A DNA stretch of 64,000 bases, from assembly GCF_026283955.1 (NCBI RefSeq), contig NZ_JAPDPE010000005.1, forward strand, positions 1 to 64,000. The letters run 5' to 3'. Numbering within the stretch: the first letter of the stretch is position 1; every line of letters starts with the position of its first letter. Below, in pieces: positions 17,682 to 25,403 of this stretch. The DNA is from Dyella silvatica. Lineage in GTDB: Bacteria; Pseudomonadota; Gammaproteobacteria; Xanthomonadales; Rhodanobacteraceae. The notes beneath the pieces were generated by a model, which saw nothing but the letters and a program-made list of their open reading frames with translations, ran no database searches and was not told where the DNA came from. A program made the position numbers and the translations under genes.

Positions 17682-20600
17682 TTACCAGTCGTAGCTCACG
17701 CTCATCTGCACGTAGCGTGGAATCTCCATCGCGGCCGGCCGCAAATACAGCGGGCTCGGGTTGGTGCTTGAACCATAGTACGGCTGCACCTGGGTGACCT
17801 TTTGCTCGTTGAACACGTTGTTCACCAACACCTGGAAGCCCAGTTTCTTGTCCGCCCACTGCGGCCGGTATTCGGCACTCAGATTCAACGTATGGATCCA
17901 CGGTGTGAAGCCGGTCGAACCCGGCGAGGCAGGCTTGCCGCCGCACCAGTGATAAGCGCCGCCCGCGTTGGCACCATAGCCGGTCGGATCGGTCTCACCC
18001 GGACCAAAGAAGCCCAAGCAGCTGATCGGCGTACCTGAAGCAAGCGTCAGCACACCGCTGACCGTCCACTCCGGGGCCACCTGGTAGGTGCCATAGGCTT
18101 TTAGCACGTGCCTGCGATCATTCGCCTGACGGCCATTCGAATTCTGCATCAGCGAACCGAAATCCCACTGCGTCGTGGCGGAAACCGAGCTCGAACCCTG
18201 ACCGATATTCGATTGCACCGGCCCCTCGGTGGTGCCGTAGCTACGCGAGAACACGTAGTCGAGCTTGCCGGTCCAGGTGCCGTCCCACGGATGCTCCAAG
18301 AACCCCTCAAGCGCATAGTAACGGCGGGTCGCCGGCGGGAAGCCAAAATTGGCAGGCGATACGACAGCCGTGTTGTATCCGCCTGCTTCATTCTTGGCGG
18401 TAATGGTATTGCTCGAGCCCGGGTTGATCAGAATGCTGCCGTTGATGTCGCTGAGCTTTAGCGTGGCGGGATTAGCACCCTGGGCGATCATCGCGTTGTA
18501 AATAGTCTGCGTATCGGCGGTATCGTCAATGATCCGCCCCAATCGGCGCACCATGCCGGTCACGCCATAGACCCACGACGAATTGATCTGCTGCTGCATA
18601 CCAAGAACGTATTCGTCCTGATACTCAGCCTTCAGATTCTTCGATGCCACCGTCTTGGGATCGAGCGGCTGACCGTACTCGTTATTGTTCGACACACCGC
18701 CATTCGGATTCGAGGCGATCGGCGTGAGATTGAGCGGGATGCCGTTCGGGTCGATACCGGTGTAGGTGTAATACTGCTGCGTGTATAGCGATCCGGCAGC
18801 CTCACGCAAGGCGACGCCCGCAGGCATAGCCAGATAATAACGCCCGGCATTGCCGAAGATCTTCAGGCTGGAGTCGCCATTGACGTCCCAGCTAAAGCCG
18901 ACGCGCGGCGCCCATTGCGGACTGGTCAGGCGCAGATAAGGCACTTGATGCTGGTTGTAGTTGGTGAACTGGTCGTTACGCAAGCCCAGGTTCAACAGCA
19001 AGCGCGGGGTGACCTGCCAGTTGTCTTGAATGTATTGCGCGCGCTGGGTCACCTGCACGGTCGCGGACGTCACGAAAATATACTTGGAGACGTTATAGCC
19101 TTGCGCGCCACCCGGATAAGGCCCGGTCGGACCGACATAGGGCGCAAGCGAAGGGATACTGCCAACAATCGGCGTCACCGAGTCAGGCGCCTGCGAATAG
19201 GCCCAGGCATAACCCGGCCCGGTCATGATCTGGCCGTCGTTGATATCCCGTGTCGTATCGTTGTCGATACCGAACTGAACATCGTGATCGCCCCGCTTCC
19301 ACTCGAGGTCTACACGCAGGTTCGTCACACTCGACTTATGCGAGGGATTGGCCTCACCGGAATTGGTATTGGTATTGGTGATGCCGCCGGGAGAGCCAGC
19401 CGTATAGGCTGGATTCTGCTGGCTGGAACCAAGAATGTTGGGCAGCGTGGGATCGTAACCTGGATAGACCGGCTGATTGGTGTAGTAGGTTCCGTTCATC
19501 TTGCCGTACATGACATTCAAAGTCAGGTCATCGGTGATGTACGAGGTGTACTTGGCAATCCACAGACCGAACGAATTCTTGTACGACTGATCGTAACTGC
19601 TGAACGCGCCAACGGAGTGATTGGCGTAGTTGTAGTTATTGATCGTGGCCGAATACGCATCGGAATTCTTCACGCCAGTCAACGACAACGTATTGCTGTC
19701 GGTGATATTCCAATCCAACTTGGCGTAGTACTTGGGATCGTCGTACTTCTGGTAGTAGATCTTGCTTGCGCCGATCGACTGGACAGAGTTGACATCGGAC
19801 TTGGACGCCTCGGCCGAGACAAACAGGAACAGTTTGTCCTTGATCAGCGGACCGCTGAGGTAGCCGTCATACACCGTATTCCACTGGGTATTGGTATTGC
19901 GATAGGTATAAATATTGCCTAGCTCACGACCCGGCGTCTGCGACAACGGATTCGAGTAATGCCAGTTGGCCTCGGTACCCTGCGCAAACATCGGCCGCCA
20001 AAGCACCTGGCCGCCCGCATGGAACTCATTGGTACCGCTCATGCCGACCTGGCTGATAACACCGCCGGCAGAACGGCCGTATTGGGCACCGTAGCCGCTG
20101 GTCAAGGTCTGCTGCTGCGAAATCGAGCCATACGGCAGCGTGATGCCGCCTGCATTGCCGAGCGGATCGGAGGTGTTGAAGCCGTTGATGTAGTAAGCGT
20201 TCTCGGCAACCGACGCACCGCCGAAGGAGACCAGCGGCTCGCGAGTCGGACCGTTACCGAGCAGGCCTGCACCCTGCACCGTACCCGGCGCCAGTAGCGC
20301 AATGGCCGCGCCCGTGCGCGCCAACGGCAGATGCTTCAATTGCTCAGCCGTAATCACCGTGCTCTCGTTGGTCGAGGTCACGTCGATGGCGGGAAGCGCA
20401 TTGGCCGTCACCGTCACGCTGGACAGGTTCTGCGCAGTGGCGGCTGCCGAAGACACGAAATCGACCGCTGTCGCACCAGCAACCTGGGGCGTGACGCCTT
20501 TGCGCGTCTGGATGGCCGTACCACCCTGCAACAAGGTCACGTCATACGTGCCGACCGGCACCGTAATGGAGTAGCGCCCCGTGCTGTCCACCGGCACGGT

Positions 20601-20798
20601 TCGGTTAAAGCCCGAACCACCGGTGATCTGCACGGTCTCGCCGGCTGCCACAGGGGCCTGACCGAAAATCGTACCCGTCGTGGACTGTGCAAGCACCTGC
20701 CCCGACAACCCGAACCCTAAAGCGACCGCGAGGGCCAGCTTAGAGCGACGTGCCAACAAGCCATGAGATACAGGCTTAGTCTGCTTGATCTTGTTCAT
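17682..20798 (-). CDS. Oar-like TonB-dependent receptor with N-terminal carboxypeptidase-regulatory-like domain
   Basis: A 1038-residue outer-membrane receptor. The ATG at 20798 is preceded by GGGGA and opens a signal peptide ending near residue 36 (LSGQVLAQ). A beta-sandwich of the CarboxypepD_reg type follows (GTIFGQAPVAAGETVQITGG, DSTGRYSITVPVGTYDVTLL). A plug domain comes next (GAQYGRSAGGVISQVGMSGTNEFHAGG) and then a large barrel with WQVTPRLLLNLGLRNDQ and WAPRVGFSWDVNGDSSLKIFG, closing on an aromatic residue (SVSYDW). An upstream in-frame extension lacks a ribosome-binding site. Oar-type proteins are TonB-dependent transporters of largely unknown ligands, some linked to peptide or protein handling. 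It is the neighbour of a TPR-sulfotransferase, and a paralogue lies at 51557-54670. Confidence 0.93.
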   Translation of the reverse strand: MNKIKQTKPVSHGLLARRSKLALAVALGFGLSGQVLAQSTTGTIFGQAPVAAGETVQITGGSGFNRTVPVDSTGRYSITVPVGTYDVTLLQGGTAIQTRKGVTPQVAGATAVDFVSSAAATAQNLSSVTVTANALPAIDVTSTNESTVITAEQLKHLPLARTGAAIALLAPGTVQGAGLLGNGPTREPLVSFGGASVAENAYYINGFNTSDPLGNAGGITLPYGSISQQQTLTSGYGAQYGRSAGGVISQVGMSGTNEFHAGGQVLWRPMFAQGTEANWHYSNPLSQTPGRELGNIYTYRNTNTQWNTVYDGYLSGPLIKDKLFLFVSAEASKSDVNSVQSIGASKIYYQKYDDPKYYAKLDWNITDSNTLSLTGVKNSDAYSATINNYNYANHSVGAFSSYDQSYKNSFGLWIAKYTSYITDDLTLNVMYGKMNGTYYTNQPVYPGYDPTLPNILGSSQQNPAYTAGSPGGITNTNTNSGEANPSHKSSVTNLRVDLEWKRGDHDVQFGIDNDTTRDINDGQIMTGPGYAWAYSQAPDSVTPIVGSIPSLAPYVGPTGPYPGGAQGYNVSKYIFVTSATVQVTQRAQYIQDNWQVTPRLLLNLGLRNDQFTNYNQHQVPYLRLTSPQWAPRVGFSWDVNGDSSLKIFGNAGRYYLAMPAGVALREAAGSLYTQQYYTYTGIDPNGIPLNLTPIASNPNGGVSNNNEYGQPLDPKTVASKNLKAEYQDEYVLGMQQQINSSWVYGVTGMVRRLGRIIDDTADTQTIYNAMIAQGANPATLKLSDINGSILINPGSSNTITAKNEAGGYNTAVVSPANFGFPPATRRYYALEGFLEHPWDGTWTGKLDYVFSRSYGTTEGPVQSNIGQGSSSVSATTQWDFGSLMQNSNGRQANDRRHVLKAYGTYQVAPEWTVSGVLTLASGTPISCLGFFGPGETDPTGYGANAGGAYHWCGGKPASPGSTGFTPWIHTLNLSAEYRPQWADKKLGFQVLVNNVFNEQKVTQVQPYYGSSTNPSPLYLRPAAMEIPRYVQMSVSYDW

Positions 20799-22008
20799 CG
20801 AAATGATATTCCCCAACCGTAGAAAGTGACCCAATTGGCAACCGATTTGCGGCCACAGACCTACGTTCGCGCAGACATGCGCGCCCATGGACAGTGACAA
20901 CAGCTCCCCACATCCAGCTGCCAGCTACATTGTTATAAACCGCATTAACGTGCCTTTGACACGTCATTTACAACCAGATGGCGTTTGCACACTAAGTGCT
21001 GCCATAACAAAAAGTCAACGGCAAGTAATTACGGCAAGAAATAGTGAAATAACCCGGCATCGCATTATTTTTCGAAGCCATAAGTTACCAATGAAACTTT
21101 ATTCAAATCAATTAAATTTAATTAAATAAATAAAATCGCAATCAAAATTTAAAACATATCCACCCATCATCATCCGGATCAGATCAATACGATCAATCAT
21201 CAGCACTAGGCCATCGGCATAACTTTCACACCTCACTCTTGCGTCGCGCATGGCACATGCATACCGGCAGCAGATGGCCCCAGCGTTCAAACCTGATGTG
21301 CTTTACACCCACATCGTCACCAAGAGGCATCCAGCGGGGGCAAAAGCAGGCTTCGTCGCCCGCTCAGCTCGGTTTAGCGTGGACAATCCGTCATCGATAG
21401 AAATTTGCGCTGCAAGCTATCGCTTATCCAGCACTGCATTTACCCAGCATAATCTAATGTATGAGATGCTCGGATCACCACTGACACCCATTAACCAAAT
21501 AAAGACCATCTAATCATTGAAATTGACCTGATAACCAGGTCAATCATGAAGCCAAAGATGATTATCTTACTTAGGCAATCTCTGATTTACTGATTTTCAT
21601 ATGAATGCCCATGTCATCCATCAAAACGGCCAATCATCAGCGGCCAGAGGTAACTTTGCAGCGGGCAGCCTATCCGGTCAGGCACCGGCGAGATCCGATG
21701 TATTCGGTTTTCCGCGTTAGGGACGGATGTCTCCGCTCAAACGAGCAACGACTGCGCGCCATCCAAAGATGGGAGAGCGCGAACAGCATCAGGACCTACT
21801 TGAGCTTACCCTCCCGCATGGCTTTAAGGCTGCCATGTCGCGGGGCAATGGCCAGATGAGACCGCACCTAGCCAGCCGTCTGTCCTCACCAAGGCAGAAA
21901 TGGTTTGCTGATCGGCGGATTGATCAAAATCGTAGCCAGGACATCGCCATCGAACAAATCAGAAATATCCTGGCCATATGCGCCACGATCAGGCATAGGG
22001 TCATCTTG
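20799..22008. other. Long AT-rich intergenic region upstream of the Oar-like receptor
   Basis: About 1.2 kb without a convincing gene. The part around 21000-21160 is much more AT-rich than the rest of the window (runs such as AATTAAATTTAATTAAAT). The 3' part (21570-22008) contains one copy of a 13-bp direct repeat also found at 22491. The small open frames here lack ribosome-binding sites and recognisable domains. It probably holds the receptor's promoter and control region; an old insertion is possible. Confidence 0.5.
21577..21589. repeat. Direct repeat, left copy
   Basis: AATCTCTGATTTA occurs here and again at 22491-22503, both followed by (C/T)TG. The two copies bracket the BamE-domain gene. 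Confidence 0.6.
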
Positions 22009-22389
22009 CTACAACAAATTTGCGCACTTAGGCCTATTCCAATAGGCCGCCGTAACGAGGCCCTGATCATCGAAGCGAAGCTGATACTGACAGGGCACCA
22101 ACAAGTGATCCAGAGCCGTTCGAATATTGAAAATATAGTCCCATTGACGCCCACCGACTGATTCTTCGCCGAAATTAGGCGTACCCAAAAGACTCCTCAC
22201 CTCGCTTTTGTTCTGGCCTGGCTTGATCTGGCGAAGCTTATCGACATCAACCAATGAAGCTTGTCGAACCTTCGCATAATTAGGATTCGGAAATTTGATG
22301 GCGTCAGTAGCTTGTGCCATCGCATCCGCCGAACCCACAAGCAGAACTGCCGCAATCATCAGGCTTTGAATCTTGCTTTTGCTTTCCAT
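22009..22389 (-). CDS. Small exported BamE/SmpA-OmlA domain protein
   Basis: A 126-residue protein with a signal peptide (about residues 1-26, ending ADAMAQ) and a SmpA/OmlA-type fold: LRQIKPGQNKSEVRSLLGTPNF followed by RQWDYIFNIR and a terminal FDDQGLVTAAYWN strand. This matches the pattern of BamE-like domains, but no lipobox cysteine is visible, so it is not the canonical BamE lipoprotein. AAGGGTG precedes the ATG at 22389 by 6 bp; a longer upstream frame is unsupported. It is a lone gene in an otherwise gene-poor stretch flanked by 13-bp direct repeats. The role is presumably envelope-related, and its partner is unknown. Confidence 0.8.
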   Translation of the reverse strand: MESKSKIQSLMIAAVLLVGSADAMAQATDAIKFPNPNYAKVRQASLVDVDKLRQIKPGQNKSEVRSLLGTPNFGEESVGGRQWDYIFNIRTALDHLLVPCQYQLRFDDQGLVTAAYWNRPKCANLL

Positions 22390-22490
22390 TTCAACACCCT
22401 TGTCAAAAGAAACGCCAGCTTCCCAGATATCCAAAGAACTTAGCGGACACCATGCCCGGAGCGAACATACTCCTGGGGCGGTCATCAAGG

Positions 22491-22503
22491 AATCTCTGAT
22501 TTA
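22491..22503. repeat. Direct repeat, right copy
   Basis: AATCTCTGATTTA, identical to 21577-21589 and in the same orientation, 914 bp apart. Confidence 0.6.
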
Positions 22504-22661
22504 TTGCTGCCAGACGCACACCTGGATTTTTCCTGCAGCGTGGTCACGCTGAAGTGTCTTCGTGGAATCGAACGCTGACTTGGCCAACGCCCTGGCTCTC
22601 ACCTCATCGTATAAACACAACCACGTAAGTATTAACGACGACAGCACCCTACCGCAGCAGT

Positions 22662-22690
22662 GCTAGCCACCGCCGCCGGCGGTGGCTAGC
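22662..22690. terminator. Hairpin downstream of the NCS2 permease
   Basis: A perfect 13-bp stem GCTAGCCACCGCC / GGCGGTGGCTAGC with a 3-nt loop, 30 bp past the permease stop. No T-run follows, so it may be factor-assisted termination or transcript protection. Confidence 0.6.
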
Positions 22691-22719
22691 CGACATGATC
22701 AAGACTGGGAGTATCCAGG

Positions 22720-24306
22720 CTAGGCTCGCGCTATCGAACAATCTTGCAGCGAAAGCAGCAGCAACACCGCGGCAAGCGCCAGATAGGCACCGGCAAACTG
22801 CCATACCAAGGAGCGCGAAGCTGGGTCCAGCAGCCACGGTAGATACACGCCGCCCGCCAGCTCCACTGAATGAATCACCCCAAACAAGCTCAACGCAGCA
22901 CCAAGCAAGACGATCCATGCGGCGCGCGCGGTGCGGCCATCGATCAGCGCCACCACAAAGCTGGCCCAGATCATCGAGGTAATGATGAAGCCATTGCCAA
23001 GCACAGTAATCACCGCCAGCTCGGAAATGCCGTGGCCGCTGTCGTTGAACAGTCCCGCGAAATGCTCCGGCGATACATAAGTAGGGTCGCTCAGCTTGAT
23101 CGTCAGCCTGCGCGCAATCGCCGGGAAAAAACTGAAGACCACCGCGGCCGCGTAACGCATCGGGGTCGCCTCGAAGGCCTGCACCGTGATGCCGATGGCG
23201 ACAAACACCAGAATCGGCGCCAGCACCGACAACGGCACCAGCTCGATCAGATTGGACAAGTAACCCAGCACACCACCCAGACCAATCACCAGCCCGGTAA
23301 TCAAGGTATAGCCGCTACGCGCGCCCATCGCCTTGTACGATGGCTGACCGATATACGGCGTGGTCTGCGCCACGCCGCCGCAGAAACCAGCCACCAGCGT
23401 CGCCAGCGCCTCGACCAGCAGAATATCGCGGGTGGAATAGTCGTCACCTGCTGCACGCGCGCTCTCGGTGACATTGATACCGCCTACCACCATCAGCAAA
23501 CCAAAGGGCAGGATCAGCGGCAGGTACGGCACGGTATAAGCCAGCCCTTGCATCCATTGCAGCGTCGGCAATGGCAAGGCGAAGCGCCATTGCCAGGCCA
23601 CCGGCGCGTGATAGCCGGTACCCAGCCAGCCCAGCGGGCCAAGCACGTAATACAGCACAGCGCCCACGATGAAGGCGACCAACACCCCCGGCAAGCCGAA
23701 CGGCAGACGTCCACGCGCCACCAGCGCGTACAACACCACGCCCAGCCCGGCCAAGCCCACCACCGGCACCTTGAGAATCTCCACCAGCGGCAGAAAGCCC
23801 ATCAGCACCAGCGCAATACCCGCAATAGAGCCGAGCAAGCCAGCTCGCGGCACATGCCGCTGCACCATCGCGCCAAAGAACGACAAGACAAACTTCAGCA
23901 CGCCCATGACCACCAGCGCAGCCATGCCCAGCTGCCAGGTAGCTATCGCCGCGGCATGCTCATCCATGCCGCCCTGCTTGAAGCCAAGAAACGCCGGCCC
24001 CAGCACCAGCAAGGCCATGCCGATGCTAGTCGGTGCATCCAGCCCCAACGGCATCGCGGTGACATCGGCACGCCCGCTGCGCCGCGCCAGGCGGCGAGCC
24101 ATTGCGGTATAGGCCAGATTGCCCAGCAACACGCCAAACGCCGTGCCGGGGAACATGCGCAAAAACACCACATCGGCGGGAAACTTGAAAATCACCGTCA
24201 GCGCGGTGGCCAGAAAAGCCATGATGGACAAGTTGTCCACCACCAGGCCGAGAAAACCATTGAGATCGCCCGAAGTAAGCCAACGGCGTTGGGTCGAAGT
24301 ATTCAC
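22720..24306 (-). CDS. NCS2-family (xanthine/uracil/adenine-type) permease
   Basis: A 528-residue polytopic membrane protein with about 12-14 hydrophobic segments. It starts MNTSTQRRWLTSGDLNGFLGLVVDNLS, and segments such as FPGTAFGVLLGNLAYTAMARRLARR, DVTAMPLGLDAPTS, GGINVTESARAAGDDYSTRDILLVEALATLVAGF and GGVAQTTPYIGQPSYKAMGARSGYT fit the NucleoBase:cation symporter-2 fold, including the two half-helix regions that hold the nucleobase. It is closest in pattern to the AzgA/uncharacterised permease branch rather than classical UraA. The substrate is unknown. It stands alone with a hairpin beyond its stop. Confidence 0.85.
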   Translation of the reverse strand: MNTSTQRRWLTSGDLNGFLGLVVDNLSIMAFLATALTVIFKFPADVVFLRMFPGTAFGVLLGNLAYTAMARRLARRSGRADVTAMPLGLDAPTSIGMALLVLGPAFLGFKQGGMDEHAAAIATWQLGMAALVVMGVLKFVLSFFGAMVQRHVPRAGLLGSIAGIALVLMGFLPLVEILKVPVVGLAGLGVVLYALVARGRLPFGLPGVLVAFIVGAVLYYVLGPLGWLGTGYHAPVAWQWRFALPLPTLQWMQGLAYTVPYLPLILPFGLLMVVGGINVTESARAAGDDYSTRDILLVEALATLVAGFCGGVAQTTPYIGQPSYKAMGARSGYTLITGLVIGLGGVLGYLSNLIELVPLSVLAPILVFVAIGITVQAFEATPMRYAAAVVFSFFPAIARRLTIKLSDPTYVSPEHFAGLFNDSGHGISELAVITVLGNGFIITSMIWASFVVALIDGRTARAAWIVLLGAALSLFGVIHSVELAGGVYLPWLLDPASRSLVWQFAGAYLALAAVLLLLSLQDCSIARA

Positions 24307-24424
24307 TCTGCGCGGTTTCCCATGATTTGAACGGCATCTGCCTGCAGTATGCGCTGGGTATTCCGCCGCGCTGGCATGGCAAGGCTATCGAACAACGGAC
24401 CAGTCTTCACCCACCATCGACCGA

Positions 24425-24898
24425 TCAAAACGACACCTCGGCCGCCTGGGTTACCCGCAACACCGATTGGTCTCCCGTACGCTGCTTCCACGCCGCGCGA
24501 ATCGCCTCGACCTTGGCGCGATTCTCAGCGGTATCAGGGTAATCGATCACCAGCAATTTGGAGCGCAAGCGCTCAGGCGTGGCCTGCTGCTTGCCCTGCC
24601 ATTGGCCGTAGACATCGAGCACGCTAAGCCCATCGGGAAAGCGCGGCGTGACTTCGCGATCCAGAAAATCGCGCCAGCTTTGCTCACTAACACCCTGCCC
24701 AGGCTGATCGAGCAAACCCAAACCGAAGTACAAGCGGGTATCCACCCAGCCGACGGCTTGTCCCGGATGAGCGGCATCGCCCTGCAGCGTGGCGCCGGCC
24801 GTGATCGATGGCGCCGCAGGCTGCACCGCACACCCCGCGACCGACAGCATGAAAATGGTCGAAACCAAAAGGTTGGTCAACGGTAGTTCTTTGAACAT
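24425..24898 (-). CDS. DUF3574 lipoprotein
   Basis: A 157-residue predicted lipoprotein: the signal MFKELPLTNLLVSTIFMLSVAGC carries the lipobox SVAGC. The mature part has the DUF3574 pattern VDTRLYFGLGLLDQPGQGVSEQSW, FLDREVTPRFPDGLSVLDVYGQW and SKLLVIDYPD. The family has no assigned function; many members sit in the periplasm of Proteobacteria. An in-frame ATG at 24910 is equally possible as start, neither having a strong Shine-Dalgarno. Upstream lies the GGGGAAC heptamer array at 25130-25190, about 230 bp from the start. Confidence 0.82.
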   Translation of the reverse strand: MFKELPLTNLLVSTIFMLSVAGCAVQPAAPSITAGATLQGDAAHPGQAVGWVDTRLYFGLGLLDQPGQGVSEQSWRDFLDREVTPRFPDGLSVLDVYGQWQGKQQATPERLRSKLLVIDYPDTAENRAKVEAIRAAWKQRTGDQSVLRVTQAAEVSF

Positions 24899-25399
24899 TT
24901 GGACATCCATACGTATAGACCGCGAGCACCGAAGTATTGACAACAACTTCGTCGCAATGCAACAAATACATCGCCAGCCCGTCCGCGGGCCGTGCCCACT
25001 GCCAGCAACACACCGTATCCCCATGGGACTTCGCCGCATGAACATCGATGCCAACCGACTGCTCTCGCTGTACTGCAGCCACGCTGCGTGGCGATGTTGT
25101 CGCGGCTAAGCGTCGCTCCACTTAGGAACGGGGAACGGGGAACGGGGAACGGGGAACGGGGAACGGGGAACGGGGAACGGGGAACGGGGAAGAGCATTAA
25201 AGGCAAGCGCCATAAAGCAAGAGAAAACCCAAAAAAGCGAAAAACATCGGAAGAGGCGCGGCATCATCACCACTCGACCTCTCCATCGCCCGATCCAACC
25301 CCGTTCCCCGCTCTCAGCCCCTCATCCCCATCCCCGCCTGCTCTTCTCCTCGCCTTTCAGCGACAATGTCCGCATGAGTGAACGCCTCTTCCGAAACCT
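24899..25399. other. Intergenic region between divergent DUF3574 gene and recC
   Basis: 500 bp without a supported gene. It contains the heptamer array at 25130-25190 and, next to recC, a 9-codon open frame (25374-25403) whose TGA overlaps the recC GTG. I see no confident promoter. Confidence 0.55.
25125..25191 (+). repeat. Heptanucleotide tandem repeat (GGGGAAC), about 8-9 units
   Basis: Eight perfect GGGGAAC units run from 25130 to 25185, with partial units on both sides. The units are identical, indicating recent slippage expansion. The array is noncoding; the Phe-Pro-Val-Pro-Arg-Ser translation on the reverse strand is a by-product. A short inverse match (CCCCGTTCCCC) follows near 25300. 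Confidence 0.95.
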
Positions 25400-25403
25400 G
25401 TGA
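25374..25403 (+). other. Short leader-like open frame overlapping the recC start
   Basis: ATG at 25374 opens a 9-codon frame (MSERLFRNL) ending in TGA at 25401-25403, which overlaps the recC GTG as GTGA. This geometry permits translational coupling into recC, whose GTG lacks its own ribosome-binding site. No independent evidence of expression exists. Confidence 0.35.

Larger units (their letters stand above)
22390..22719. other. Intergenic region between BamE-like and permease genes
   Basis: 330 bp without a gene. It holds the promoter region of the BamE-like gene, the second direct-repeat copy (22491-22503) and a perfect hairpin at 22662-22690. Confidence 0.6.

Noticed and set aside
21727-22161. 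144-codon open frame on the + strand
   Set aside because: It is partly antisense to the BamE-domain gene and lacks a ribosome-binding site and recognisable motifs.
20799-22520. Complete insertion sequence
   Set aside because: No transposase frame or terminal inverted repeats were found; only a 13-bp direct repeat supports a mobile origin.
22870-24330. 486-codon open frame on the + strand
   Set aside because: It is antisense to the NCS2 permease and is a Gln/His/Arg-rich low-complexity translation without domains.
24877-25206. Reverse-strand frame encoding repeats of FPVPRS-like hexapeptides
   Set aside because: It is a by-product of the GGGGAAC array, without a start signal or domain.
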